Source of the DNA: Weeksellaceae bacterium
GTDB taxonomy: Bacteria > Bacteroidota > Bacteroidia > Flavobacteriales > Weeksellaceae
Assembly (NCBI GenBank): GCA_949788275.1
Contig: OX460916.1
Span: forward strand, 1,798,001-1,862,000
Direction: 5' to 3'
DNA: 64,000 nucleotides
Shown: positions 25,833-35,207 of the stretch, one piece after another
Layout: each line of letters starts with the position of its first letter
Position numbering within the stretch: the first letter of the stretch is position 1
The notes under the pieces: generated by a model
The model's input: the letters and a program-made list of their open reading frames with translations, nothing else
What the model was told of the DNA's origin: nothing
Databases searched by the model: none
Translations under genes and position numbers: made by a program

Positions 25833-26723
25833 ATGACAATGAATTTAAAAAATACCCAAAAAAGTAAAATTGACGAATATAAATTATCGACGGATGTTTA
25901 TATGGCTCAAATCGACAACTTTACTCCTTCTACGGATACCATTTTAAAAGGAATTGATAAACGATACATTCAATTCTATTTTTGTACAAAGGGATCATTG
26001 ACTTTTAATTTTAACAATGGCGTGTACAAAGTGAATTTAGTTGAAGGCAAAAGCTTTTTATTTTATTACCCTTCCTTGGATTTACCTCTGAGTTTAAACA
26101 TCAATGCTGAGAGTAAGGTTTACATAGTCGTACTGTCTATTCAGAAGTTGCATCAGCTTTTTGCAGAGTATCATATTCAGAACGACGTTGTATTAAATAT
26201 GAATCAAAATCAATTTTACATTGAACGAAGTATCCACCCGGCGATTAATTTAGTACTGCATCAAATTGAACAAATGAAATTAGCCCCTCAATTTGAAAAT
26301 CTATTTCTAATTGGAAAAATGTACGAGCTTTTTACGCTCTATTTCTCGGATATGGATTCACAAAAAGAACAATGCCCATTTTTAAATAATGAACACCAAG
26401 TCAAAAAGATTCGCGACATCAAAGACTTCTTATTAAAAGACTTGAGGAACACACCGAGTCTGAAAGCCATTTGTGATCAATTTTCGATTTCTGAATACCA
26501 TCTAAAAGAAGGGTTTAAGCAGATTTACGGGCAAACCGTCCATGGGTATTTATTAGATACTAAATTAGAATTGGCGTGTAAAAAACTGGCCGATGACCAA
26601 TTAAAAGTAAAAGAAGTAGCCTTCGAAATTGGTTATGAAAACCCTTCTCATTTTATCGCAGCATTTAAAAAGAAATACGGCATTACCCCTAAACAATTTA
26701 CCAAACAATCATCGGTTAGTTAA
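25833..26723 (+). CDS. AraC-family transcriptional regulator
   Basis: 296 residues: an N-terminal cupin-like sensing domain (about 20-150; KRYIQFYFCTKGSLTFNF) and a C-terminal double helix-turn-helix (about 200-290; LKAICDQFSISEYHLKEGFKQIYGQ, then VKEVAFEIGYENPSHFIAAFKKKYGITPKQF in two helices). Divergent to hemA-C-D-E, so it likely controls haem synthesis. The nearby palindrome may be its own or another regulator's site. ATG at 25839 is an equal alternative start. Confidence 0.88.
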   Translation: MTMNLKNTQKSKIDEYKLSTDVYMAQIDNFTPSTDTILKGIDKRYIQFYFCTKGSLTFNFNNGVYKVNLVEGKSFLFYYPSLDLPLSLNINAESKVYIVVLSIQKLHQLFAEYHIQNDVVLNMNQNQFYIERSIHPAINLVLHQIEQMKLAPQFENLFLIGKMYELFTLYFSDMDSQKEQCPFLNNEHQVKKIRDIKDFLLKDLRNTPSLKAICDQFSISEYHLKEGFKQIYGQTVHGYLLDTKLELACKKLADDQLKVKEVAFEIGYENPSHFIAAFKKKYGITPKQFTKQSSVS

Positions 26724-26798
26724 TCAAATCGTAAAGACGCTAGAATCGTTCACTTTAATTATTTTTCCTAACTTGTGCACACAATAAAAAATGTACAC

Positions 26799-27845
26799 AT
26801 GAGAAAAATTTTATTCTTTTTATTACCATTTACCTTATCCGCACAAATACCAGCCTATTATGACGGGCTAGATTTCCGTACGGAAGGCGAAGAGGTAAAG
26901 AACCAATTATCGACATTGATTAAAGCGACACATCAAGCTTTAAGTTATACCCCTGGGGTATGGAATGTTTTAGACACCTCGGATTTAGATCCGGATACGC
27001 CATCAAAAGATCACGTTTTGTTGATTTATGGTTACGATAATAACTCGGTGGATAAAAATCACCGTACCCGCCATAAGAGCTTAAAAAACAATGGGACTGG
27101 TACAACAACTGGGAAATGGGAAAGAGAACATGTTTACCCAAAATCCCTGGCTGTACCTAAATTAGAAACCAACTACCCTGGAACAGGTACCGATGTACAC
27201 AATTTAAGAGCCGTTGATCGCCAGATGAATTCTTCCCGAGGGAATAATCCCTTTAGAGAAAAAGTAGATGCCGATAACGGACTACCGGGCAATATTGATA
27301 AAGCCTTTTATCCAGGAGACGAATGGACAGGTGATGTTGCACGAATTTTAATGTATATGTATGTGCATTACGATTTAGAAACTGATCCACAAAAATTAGC
27401 CGATGATAAAACAGCTTTACGGGATCGCATGCCTTTATTATTCCTAAAATGGAATAAAGAAGATAAAGTGAGCGAATTTGAAAAAGTGCGAAATGATGTC
27501 ATTGAATTAAATCAAGGCAATAGAAATCCATTTATTGATAATCCTTATTTAGCGACCCTTATTTGGGGTGGTGAAAGCGCAGAAAATAATTGGCAAGAAC
27601 TAAGCAATGTCGACTATGATTTAACCTTGGTTTCAGTTGAAATCAGCCCCAACCCAACAAGTGACAAAGCAACGGTTATTGCTCCTTTATTCAAATCGGC
27701 AAATTTATACGATATGAATGGTAGTTTATTGCAAACCAATGTGGGCAAAGAAATTAATTTAAGCAGTTATCCTGCTGGAATATACATACTCGCTGTTCAT
27801 TTAGAGAACGGACAGATTGTTACCAAGAAGATTATCAAGAAATAA
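26799..27845 (+). CDS. Secreted endonuclease I-type nuclease with T9SS sorting domain
   Basis: 348 residues from ATG at 26799: signal peptide (LSA-QIPAYY), the endonuclease I (DNA/RNA non-specific, His-Me finger) domain with TGKWEREHVYPKS as active site and DVHNLRAVDRQMNSSRGN. A Por-type sorting domain lies at about 275-348 (VSVEISPNPTSDKA, NLYDMNGSLL, AGIYILAVHL, TKKIIKK). It is exported by type IX secretion and likely digests extracellular DNA for nutrients. Own strong terminator. Confidence 0.9.
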   Translation: MRKILFFLLPFTLSAQIPAYYDGLDFRTEGEEVKNQLSTLIKATHQALSYTPGVWNVLDTSDLDPDTPSKDHVLLIYGYDNNSVDKNHRTRHKSLKNNGTGTTTGKWEREHVYPKSLAVPKLETNYPGTGTDVHNLRAVDRQMNSSRGNNPFREKVDADNGLPGNIDKAFYPGDEWTGDVARILMYMYVHYDLETDPQKLADDKTALRDRMPLLFLKWNKEDKVSEFEKVRNDVIELNQGNRNPFIDNPYLATLIWGGESAENNWQELSNVDYDLTLVSVEISPNPTSDKATVIAPLFKSANLYDMNGSLLQTNVGKEINLSSYPAGIYILAVHLENGQIVTKKIIKK

Positions 27846-27872
27846 CCGAAAAACAGGTTTATTACAACACTC

Positions 27873-27909
27873 AAAAAGCGGCAATTTATTGAATAAATTG
27901 CCGCTTTTT
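27873..27909 (+). terminator. Intrinsic terminator of the nuclease gene
   Basis: Perfect 17-bp stem (27873-27889 with 27893-27909), loop TGA; the stem itself ends in T5. Confidence 0.9.
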
Positions 27910-27952
27910 CGTGATTATACACGTCCTATATTGTCACTAAAGTAGGTATCGA

Positions 27953-28456
27953 TTAACAACCTTCAACATACATCACACTGTAACTTACAATCTTATTGTT
28001 TTTTAAGGTGAAATCTAAACTTGAGCCGTTATCACCGTCTTCTATTGAAAAGACACGTTGATTGGGATCTCTCTTTTCGGAATTATGATCCCATAATTGA
28101 TATACGCGAAAGTTGTAGCCTTTGTATTTATTAAACAATGTTTCTAAGCTATCGCCGTATTTTACACCGGATAGGGTTTTTAATGATGGATCTTTACTCG
28201 TAATATTGGTGACGTTAAAGGTTTTCTCACCATCGTAATTAAAAAAAATAGAATAAGCGATTCCTTTGTGAACAATATTAACGGCATCTTCAGGGTAGTT
28301 GTATTCACTTAGTTTGATGATGATTTTTTTTCCGATCAGTTTTTCGACTTCGGTTTTACTCATGCCTAATTTAATATCATTGATTCGCATCGTACTTACT
28401 TGTGCTTGCGTAAAAGCAAATGCCATAAACAACAGGGCCAATAATTTTGTCTTCAT
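27953..28456 (-). CDS. Secreted protein of unknown function, paralogue 1 of 3
   Basis: 167 residues: signal peptide (FAFTQA-QVST), then VSTMRINDIKLGMSKTEVEKLIG, a middle beta region, and LKTLSGVKYGDSLETLFNKYKGY. The last segment repeats the pattern of the first (hydrophobic-G-small-S-x2-ELhxxh), which suggests two BLIP/SmpA-like half-domains. Paralogues stand at 28493 and 28997. Ends in a Cys-containing VEGC. Function not recognised; periplasmic or surface location inferred. Confidence 0.68.
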   Translation of the reverse strand: MKTKLLALLFMAFAFTQAQVSTMRINDIKLGMSKTEVEKLIGKKIIIKLSEYNYPEDAVNIVHKGIAYSIFFNYDGEKTFNVTNITSKDPSLKTLSGVKYGDSLETLFNKYKGYNFRVYQLWDHNSEKRDPNQRVFSIEDGDNGSSLDFTLKNNKIVSYSVMYVEGC

Positions 28457-28492
28457 TTTTTTATTTTTTGAGTATACTAGTTAAATATTAAG

Positions 28493-28993
28493 TTAAAAGG
28501 TGCATTCTTCCGGGTTATAACTTTGAACGGTGATTTCTTTCACTTGACCATCTACAAGTTCAAATTGCAGCTTGGTGGCATTTTCTTGGTCGGTGATGGT
28601 AAAAAAACGTTGAAGTTGTTTTGAATTGGATAATTGATCACCTTTAGTGAGATCGATATTGTATTTATGGTAATTATTCCAAAGCAGGTCGAGATTTGAA
28701 CCCACACCAATCCCCGACAATGTTTTTATAGACGGGTTACTGGTCATGACCACGCCCAAGACATCGGGTGTAAATTGCCCATTTTTATAGGTTGCCGCAA
28801 AAGCAATTTTATAAGCAATCCCCTTAACCGTAACATTATATTGATTAAATAGATTTGTTATTTTTATTTGGGTGAGTTTTTCAACTTCGCTCACAGTCAT
28901 TCCTATTCTCAGGTCGTTCATTTTGGTCGTTGAAATTTGTGCCTTCACAAAACCAACACAGAGTAACAAGGTTATTATAAGACTTTTTTTCAT
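28493..28993 (-). CDS. Secreted protein of unknown function, paralogue 2 of 3
   Basis: 166 residues with signal peptide (FVKA-QIST) and the shared blocks ISTTKMNDLRIGMTVSEVEKL and IKTLSGIGVGSNLDLLWNNYHKY. Like its neighbours it has two repeats of a G-M/S-x2-E turn-helix, and ends with a Cys (EECTF). It lies 36 nt upstream of paralogue 1 and 3 nt downstream of paralogue 3, so the three form one operon. Confidence 0.68.
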   Translation of the reverse strand: MKKSLIITLLLCVGFVKAQISTTKMNDLRIGMTVSEVEKLTQIKITNLFNQYNVTVKGIAYKIAFAATYKNGQFTPDVLGVVMTSNPSIKTLSGIGVGSNLDLLWNNYHKYNIDLTKGDQLSNSKQLQRFFTITDQENATKLQFELVDGQVKEITVQSYNPEECTF

Positions 28994-28996
28994 GAT

Positions 28997-29506
28997 TTAA
29001 TCGTTTTCGGAATAGTTAATGTAGTCGTCCATCCATTGGCCGTAATTGAATAAGGTCATTTTAGTGACTTTTTGATTTTTCAGGATAAACTGCAATTCGG
29101 TCTGATGGTCATGGTCGTATAAAGTGAATGTTTTTTCATTTCCACCATTGGATGCATAGGCAATATGGTAGTTTTTATACTTTTGCCATAGTTCGTTTGC
29201 AGAGCTTCCGATACCAATACCTGATAGCGTTTTCAGTTTTGTGCTTTCGGAAGAAACGTACATAATTGACAATTTCTTTGTTCGCAAGTTTTTAAAATAG
29301 ATGATGTGATAGTCAACGCCATTCACCTGGATGTTTTGATTTGGCATTTCTGGTTCAGAGACATCAAGCACGAGTAATTTATCTTTAACCAATTGATTGA
29401 CTTGCCAATCGGATAAAGTCATTTGAATATCGCCAAACGCTGTTGTCGATACTTTTTGAGCGGTTACCCAGATGGATAACAGTAGAAAGAGAGGTATTAA
29501 TCGCAT
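28997..29506 (-). CDS. Secreted protein of unknown function, paralogue 3 of 3
   Basis: 169 residues from ATG at 29506 (the longer frame to 29569 lacks a proper signal peptide). Signal peptide (WVTA-QKVST), then VSTTAFGDIQMTLSDWQVNQLV and LKTLSGIGIGSSANELWQKYKNY, as in the two following genes. It is the first gene of the triplet and the most diverged at its N-terminal block (the G-M is replaced by T-L). No Cys at the C-terminus. Confidence 0.66.
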   Translation of the reverse strand: MRLIPLFLLLSIWVTAQKVSTTAFGDIQMTLSDWQVNQLVKDKLLVLDVSEPEMPNQNIQVNGVDYHIIYFKNLRTKKLSIMYVSSESTKLKTLSGIGIGSSANELWQKYKNYHIAYASNGGNEKTFTLYDHDHQTELQFILKNQKVTKMTLFNYGQWMDDYINYSEND

Positions 29507-29591
29507 AGGTAGGTATTTATTTTTTTGAAACGATTGTGGGCTAAAGTTCAAGAACAAAGCCCATATCAAATGTAATAAAAAAAGGTAAAAT

Positions 29592-30560
29592 TTATTCTAT
29601 GTCACATGAATATTTTACGGGTTTAATAAAGTCAATATTGCGTTTTAGACCTGAAAACTTCGTTCGTTTAATGGGTGATTTTCGGAAAACTTCTTGGAAG
29701 ACCTCTTCGGTAATTTCCTGCCATTCTTTTTTCGAGAATTGGTTGATTTTTTCGTGACCAACGAAGCGCTGTTGATCAGTTGGAAGGGAAAATCGATTCC
29801 AGGGGCAGACCTCTTGGCAGACATCACACCCAAAAATCCAATCGTCGAATTTTCCTTTCATTTCTGTAGGAATCTGCTCTTTTAATTCGATGGTAAAATA
29901 GGAAATGCATTGACTTCCATTGACGGTTTTGTTGGGTAAAATAGCTTGTGTGGGACAGGCATCGATGCAACGGGTGCATTGACCGCAATGATCGGTTTGC
30001 ATGGGTTGATCGTAGGCTAAATCGAGGTCGAGAATTAATTCTGACAAAAAGAAGAACGAACCTTTTTGCTTGGAAAGGGTCAGGCTATTTTTCCCCACCC
30101 AGCCAATGCCCGCTTTTTTAGCCCAAGCGTGTTCTAGAATTGGTGCAGAATCGGCAAATGCTCGACCGCTAACCTCCCCTATTTCTTCTTGAATATACGC
30201 GAGTAATTCCCGCACTTTTTCTTTCACCACAAAATGGTAGTCTTCCCCTTGGGCATACAATGCAATTTTGTAGGAATCTGCTGGGCGATCTAATTCTTGG
30301 TAGTAATTGTAGGCTAATGAAATCACCGACTTAGCCCCATCCACGAGAAGACGTGGATCCAAGCGCATATCGAAATTATTTTCCATATAGGTCATCTGTC
30401 CATGGTAATTGTTTTTTAACCATTGTTCGAGATGAGGCGCTTCTTCCGCAAGAAATTCGGCTTTGGCAATACCACATGAAAGAAATCCCAGCGCTTCAGC
30501 TTTTGCCTTGATGCGTTGGGATCGATCTCGTTTTATATGTTCTTCTGTCGGAAGATGCAT
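29592..30560 (-). CDS. queG: Epoxyqueuosine reductase
   Basis: 322 residues. N-terminal cobalamin-binding DUF1730 region ([31 protein letters not shown]), then two 4Fe-4S motifs [16 protein letters not shown] (near 195) and [11 protein letters not shown] (near 245). QueG reduces epoxyqueuosine in tRNA to queuosine. It follows ruvB by 6 nt in the same operon, an arrangement common in this group. Confidence 0.95.
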   Translation of the reverse strand: MHLPTEEHIKRDRSQRIKAKAEALGFLSCGIAKAEFLAEEAPHLEQWLKNNYHGQMTYMENNFDMRLDPRLLVDGAKSVISLAYNYYQELDRPADSYKIALYAQGEDYHFVVKEKVRELLAYIQEEIGEVSGRAFADSAPILEHAWAKKAGIGWVGKNSLTLSKQKGSFFFLSELILDLDLAYDQPMQTDHCGQCTRCIDACPTQAILPNKTVNGSQCISYFTIELKEQIPTEMKGKFDDWIFGCDVCQEVCPWNRFSLPTDQQRFVGHEKINQFSKKEWQEITEEVFQEVFRKSPIKRTKFSGLKRNIDFIKPVKYSCDIE

Positions 30561-30566
30561 AGGAAG

Positions 30567-31604
30567 TTATAAATCGAATAAATCGGGTTGAGCATTGGTT
30601 GAACGATTAAACTTAGCCCCGATATGATGATACGATTTTTCAGTCGCCACACGCCCACGCGCAGTACGCATAAGGTATCCTTCTTGAATTAGATATGGTT
30701 CATACACCTCTTCGAGTGTTCCTCCATTTTCACCAACCGCGGTTGCTAAAGTGGTTATTCCCACTGGTCCACCACTGAACTTCTCAATTAAAGTCGAAAG
30801 GATACGATTATCCATTTCATCTAAGCCATTTTTATCTACTTTTAATGCACGCAGACTAAAATCGGCCATTTCACGATCGATGGAACCATTTCCTTTTATT
30901 TGAGCAAAATCGCGTGTTCTTCTGAGCAAGGCATTGGCAATACGCGGTGTACCACGGCTACGACCAGCAATTTCGATGGCGGCCTCTTCATCGATGGGGG
31001 TGTTTAATATTTTCGATGAACGTTCTACGATGCTACTTAAAAGTTCAACATTGTAGTATTCGAAACGAAAATTAATTCCGAAACGAGCACGCAGAGGAGC
31101 TGTTAATAAACCCGAACGGGTTGTAGCCCCAATCAGTGTAAACGGATTTAAGTTAATTTGAACCGAACGAGCATTGGGCCCTGATTCGATCATGATATCA
31201 ATTTTAAAATCCTCCATCGCCGAATACAAATACTCTTCGATAACGGGTGACATTCGGTGAATTTCATCGATAAAAAGCACATCGTTTTCGTCTAGATTAG
31301 TCAATAAACCAGCAAGATCGCTTGGTTTATCCATCACAGGTCCAGACGTAATTTTAATGCCCACATTTAATTCATTGGCAATAATATTGGCCAACGTGGT
31401 TTTCCCTAATCCGGGAGGTCCATGTAAAAGAACATGATCGAGCGCTTCACCACGAAGTTTCGATGCCTTTACAAAGACTTCGAGGTTATCTAGAATATGC
31501 GCTTGCCCCGCAAAATCGTCAAAACTTTGGGGACGCACAGTATTTTCGTGATTCAAATCATCGTCAGGATAAAAATCTCTATCGGGATTGAGCAAATCAG
31601 ACAT
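30567..31604 (-). CDS. ruvB: Holliday junction branch migration helicase RuvB
   Basis: 345 residues, AAA+ motor: [16 protein letters not shown], Walker [12 protein letters not shown], Walker B LFIDEIHR, sensor region [18 protein letters not shown], and a C-terminal winged helix. It drives branch migration with RuvA. First gene of the ruvB-queG pair; divergent from hemH. Confidence 0.97.
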   Translation of the reverse strand: MSDLLNPDRDFYPDDDLNHENTVRPQSFDDFAGQAHILDNLEVFVKASKLRGEALDHVLLHGPPGLGKTTLANIIANELNVGIKITSGPVMDKPSDLAGLLTNLDENDVLFIDEIHRMSPVIEEYLYSAMEDFKIDIMIESGPNARSVQINLNPFTLIGATTRSGLLTAPLRARFGINFRFEYYNVELLSSIVERSSKILNTPIDEEAAIEIAGRSRGTPRIANALLRRTRDFAQIKGNGSIDREMADFSLRALKVDKNGLDEMDNRILSTLIEKFSGGPVGITTLATAVGENGGTLEEVYEPYLIQEGYLMRTARGRVATEKSYHHIGAKFNRSTNAQPDLFDL

Positions 31605-31711
31605 ATAGTATGATATAAATTATATTGATTAAAATGGGGTAGCCATTACAAAAATACGCTGTATTTTTACCGCTACAAAGAACGTACTATTTTTTTAGAT
31701 AAAGATAAATT

Positions 31712-32698
31712 ATGAGTAAAGGAGTATTATTAGTCAATTTGGGTTCGCCAGATTCTACAGCTGTTGAAGATGTTAGAACCTATTTACGCGAATTTTTAAT
31801 GGATGGAAAAGTGATTGATTCCCCATGGCTCATTCGAAAACTAATCGTTGAATGTTTTATTTTACCGAAACGACCAGTTCAATCGGCAAAGGCGTACAAA
31901 AAGGTATGGACCGAAGAAGGCTCACCTTTAATCGTGACATCAAAAATTCTACAGGCCAAAGTTCAAGAACAAATGGATATCCCTGTGGAGCTAGCGATGC
32001 GTTATAAAAACCCATCGATTGAATTTGGGATGCAACAGTTATACGACAAAGGTGTTCGCGATATCTTGGTCGTTCCCCTATACCCTCAATACACCATGAG
32101 TTCAACAGAGACCGTGGCTGATAAGGTGATGGAGATTCAAAAAAAGAAATTCAAAGATATCGAGGTTCAATTTTTGAAAGCATTTTATAACCACCCCGAT
32201 TATATCAAAGTATTGGGTGATTCGATTAAAGAAAATTTACCAGAGAATTACGATAAACTATTGTTTTCTTACCATGGAATTCCAGAGCGCCATGATAAAA
32301 AAGCATTACGCGCAGCCAAGGTGAGTAAATTACCCATTGAAACCTACCGCAATCAGTGTTTTGAAACAACCCGTTTAGTAACAGAATACTTAGGTTTAAC
32401 CGAAGACCAATACTTTACTTCGTTTCAATCGCGCTTAGGTAGAGATCCATGGATAAAACCCTATACCGATGAATTCTTTGAAACGGCTTCATCAGAGATG
32501 AACGTAAAGAACCTGGCTGTTGTAACCCCTGCTTTTGTATCCGATTGTTTAGAAACATTGGAAGAGATTGCGATGGAAGGAAAAGAGGAATTCTTAAAAC
32601 ACGGTGGAGAAACCTTTACCTGTATCCCTTGTTTAAATGAACGTCAAGATTGGATTGATGTTGTTGTAAAATGGTGTAAAGGTTGGGCATCGAAGTAA
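31712..32698 (+). CDS. hemH: Ferrochelatase
   Basis: 328 residues with GVLLVNLGSPDS at the start, catalytic His in SYHGIPERH (near 190) and Glu in PAFVSDCLETLEEI (near 270). It puts iron into protoporphyrin IX, or into coproporphyrin III if the coproporphyrin route is used; the route cannot be told here. Standing apart from hemACDE at 21768-25642. Confidence 0.95.
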   Translation: MSKGVLLVNLGSPDSTAVEDVRTYLREFLMDGKVIDSPWLIRKLIVECFILPKRPVQSAKAYKKVWTEEGSPLIVTSKILQAKVQEQMDIPVELAMRYKNPSIEFGMQQLYDKGVRDILVVPLYPQYTMSSTETVADKVMEIQKKKFKDIEVQFLKAFYNHPDYIKVLGDSIKENLPENYDKLLFSYHGIPERHDKKALRAAKVSKLPIETYRNQCFETTRLVTEYLGLTEDQYFTSFQSRLGRDPWIKPYTDEFFETASSEMNVKNLAVVTPAFVSDCLETLEEIAMEGKEEFLKHGGETFTCIPCLNERQDWIDVVVKWCKGWASK

Positions 32699-32751
32699 AA
32701 ATTAAATATCTTTACGGCTTATTCTCAATTTTAAAGCAAAGGCAAAACTGA

Positions 32752-33849
32752 ATGAGGTTATTAATTTCCTTTCTATTCTTATTAATTACAGGTGTTTCAT
32801 CTGCTCAATTTTTAGATACCAGTGGTAATCTAATCATTGACGGACGAAAATACCTTAAATCAAAAGTAGACACAACAGGCCGAAAATCGGGTTGGCAAAT
32901 TGTGGGGTTAAACACCCTAACGGTGAACCAAAATACCTTTTCCAATTGGATGCCTGGAGGGGAAAACTCAGTATCCTTCAATGCCAAAGTCGATTATGAA
33001 TTTAATTACCGGAAAAAGCGTACGATGATTGATAATCGTACGCTCTTAGAGTACGGGTTTTTAGATAATAAGACCAATGGAACGCGTAAAACCGCGGATA
33101 ACATCAATGTTACTTCTTCCTATGGTTATCTTTTAAAACAACACTGGTACTTAACCGCTTCCATCAACCTACGAACACAATTCTCAGCAGGTTACAACTA
33201 CTCTACCACCCCAAAAACAAAATTATCGAATTTATTTGCTCCGGCTTATATATCGCTTGGAATCGGGGTGAATTACAATCCAATCCCCAACTTACAATTT
33301 AGTTTTCATCCTATTACTTCGAGAACAACCATTGTTGCCGATCCTGACCTACAAAAGAAAGGAAATTATGGTCTAAAAAACGATGACGACTTATTGTACT
33401 TTGAAATTGGGGCCTATATCGGTGGACGTTATAAATTAAAGCTTTTCGAGAATGTTTATTACGATAACAATATTGGTATTTTTTCCAATTATACCGATGA
33501 CCCTTTAAATTTCGATGTGGTGTATGCCGGGGTATTGGATATGAAGATTAATAATTTCATGTCGACCCAATTGTCTATCAATTTACTTTACGATGAAAAT
33601 CAAATTAAGCAAACCCAGTTAAAACAAACCTTAGGGATTGGATTAACCTACAAAATTGATAACGGGAAACCACCCAAGGTCAAGAAGAAACGAAAAGAAT
33701 TAATTCAGTCGTTTCCACTCTACCCAAAATCATCGATTGATTTATCGCCACCACCGTTAAATAAGGCGAATTACGACCGTATTCTTCAAAAAAATACAGT
33801 GCGCGAGAATTCGACCTACTTAAAATCTGAAACACTATTAACAAATTAA
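32752..33849 (+). CDS. DUF3078 family outer-membrane-type protein, paralogue 1
   Basis: 365 residues: signal peptide (VSSA-QFLD), a domain with GWQIVGLNTLTVNQNTFSNW and MPGGENSVSFNAKVDYEFNY, then a series of amphipathic strands. This is the DUF3078 pattern and suggests an outer-membrane barrel. A Pro-rich tail follows (LYPKSSIDLSPPPLN). The next gene is a paralogue 13 nt downstream. No function is known. Confidence 0.8.
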   Translation: MRLLISFLFLLITGVSSAQFLDTSGNLIIDGRKYLKSKVDTTGRKSGWQIVGLNTLTVNQNTFSNWMPGGENSVSFNAKVDYEFNYRKKRTMIDNRTLLEYGFLDNKTNGTRKTADNINVTSSYGYLLKQHWYLTASINLRTQFSAGYNYSTTPKTKLSNLFAPAYISLGIGVNYNPIPNLQFSFHPITSRTTIVADPDLQKKGNYGLKNDDDLLYFEIGAYIGGRYKLKLFENVYYDNNIGIFSNYTDDPLNFDVVYAGVLDMKINNFMSTQLSINLLYDENQIKQTQLKQTLGIGLTYKIDNGKPPKVKKKRKELIQSFPLYPKSSIDLSPPPLNKANYDRILQKNTVRENSTYLKSETLLTN

Positions 33850-33862
33850 CAATAACTGTTCT

Positions 33863-34870
33863 ATGAAAAAATTATTCACCTTAGTCTGTTTACTAACGCT
33901 TTCATCCACTTTTGCACAAGTTGTTAAAGACGGTAAAGTGGTCACCGACAGTAAACGTTATTTAAAAGATCAAACCTTTAATGGCCGCACCGAAGGTTGG
34001 TTTATCAGCGGAAACAATTCATTGCTTTTTTCACAAAGCGCCTTTGATAATTGGGTAGCCGGTGGGGTAAATTCCATTGCCTTAAACGCCAATGTCGATT
34101 ATGAATTCAATCTTACCCGTGGCAAACACATTTGGGATAATCACGTTGTGATAGGTTATGGTGTACAAGCCAATGAAGGCGAAAGTACGCGCAAAACCAA
34201 TGACATCATCGATCTTACATCGGCTTATGGCTATAACATTGGAAATAACTGGTTTTTAGCGGCAGCTTTGAATTTCAAAACCCAATTCACTGGTGGTTAT
34301 ACCTATTCGGAAGATGCCAAAACAAAGATTTCAAATTTCATGGCCCCTGGTTACTTAAGCCTGGGATTGGGAGTTGATTACAAACCCAATGAAAATTTTC
34401 AGGTCAACATTCACCCTCTTACACCACGTTTCACTTTTGTAACCGACAAAGACTTGCAATACAAAGGGAATTTTGGTTTAAAAAACGATGGCGATAGTCA
34501 TGTATTCGAGTTAGGCGCCTATTTAGGTGCCCGCTATAAAGTAAAAGTTATGGAAGGCATTACCTACGATAGCCGCTTGGGTATTTTTGCCGATTATTTA
34601 AAAAAACCACAGAATATGGACTTGGCTTACCAAGGTTTACTCGACTTGAAAGTGAATCGCTTTGTATCGGCACAGGTTTCCTTAAATCTGTTATATGACG
34701 AAGATCAAATTAGCCGTATGCAGTTAAAACAAACCTTAGGTATAGGACTTAACTACAAATTTGATAATAAAGTAAAAGAAGAAGTTACCGCATTTCAATC
34801 CATCCAAGAGCAACCTGTTTTTGTGATGAACGATTCGCCCACAGCATCTATTTTAACTGAAACTAATTAA
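33863..34870 (+). CDS. DUF3078 family outer-membrane-type protein, paralogue 2
   Basis: 335 residues: signal peptide (STFA-QVVK), GWFISGNNSLLFSQSAFDNW, VAGGVNSIALNANVDYEFN, YKPNENFQVNIHPLTPRF and LKNDGDSHVFELGAYLGARY all align with the gene before. The pair probably arose by tandem duplication and forms one operon ended by a terminator at 34886-34913. Confidence 0.8.
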   Translation: MKKLFTLVCLLTLSSTFAQVVKDGKVVTDSKRYLKDQTFNGRTEGWFISGNNSLLFSQSAFDNWVAGGVNSIALNANVDYEFNLTRGKHIWDNHVVIGYGVQANEGESTRKTNDIIDLTSAYGYNIGNNWFLAAALNFKTQFTGGYTYSEDAKTKISNFMAPGYLSLGLGVDYKPNENFQVNIHPLTPRFTFVTDKDLQYKGNFGLKNDGDSHVFELGAYLGARYKVKVMEGITYDSRLGIFADYLKKPQNMDLAYQGLLDLKVNRFVSAQVSLNLLYDEDQISRMQLKQTLGIGLNYKFDNKVKEEVTAFQSIQEQPVFVMNDSPTASILTETN

Positions 34871-34885
34871 ACGATAATATCCTAC

Positions 34886-34913
34886 AAAAACCTACCAAAT
34901 CTGGTAGGTTTTT
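34886..34913 (+). terminator. Intrinsic terminator of the DUF3078 pair
   Basis: 11-bp stem (34886-34896 with 34903-34913) with a 6-nt loop and a T5 end. Confidence 0.88.
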
Positions 34914-34947
34914 GCTATTTTTATACATTCTATTAAAAGACTGTATT

Positions 34948-35154
34948 ATGTTATTAAAAAACTTATTCGCTGCATTAATCCCACAAATCCTGATGGTTAT
35001 TTGTGCGCTTTACTTTGTTTTCCACGCCATTCATCATGGCCAATCGGTTGAGCTCATTTTAGCTTCATTTGGTTTAGCCTTATTTATCGCGATATCGATC
35101 ATTACGGCGGTGAAAGTTGTCCGTTATCCAAATGACCCTACTTATCTTAAATAA
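34948..35154 (+). CDS. Small two-helix membrane protein
   Basis: 68 residues from ATG at 34948: two membrane helices (about 4-24 and 31-53) and a short basic C-terminus KVVRYPNDPTYLK. Not recognised as a named family. The frame is open upstream to 34912, but that start lies in the terminator. Probably a real gene: dense hydrophobic coding pattern and a clean stop ahead of hutI. Confidence 0.55.
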   Translation: MLLKNLFAALIPQILMVICALYFVFHAIHHGQSVELILASFGLALFIAISIITAVKVVRYPNDPTYLK

Positions 35155-35207
35155 ATTATAGACAAGCACTCCGCATTGTATTACAGCTTTTTAAACTTAT
35201 ACATTAC

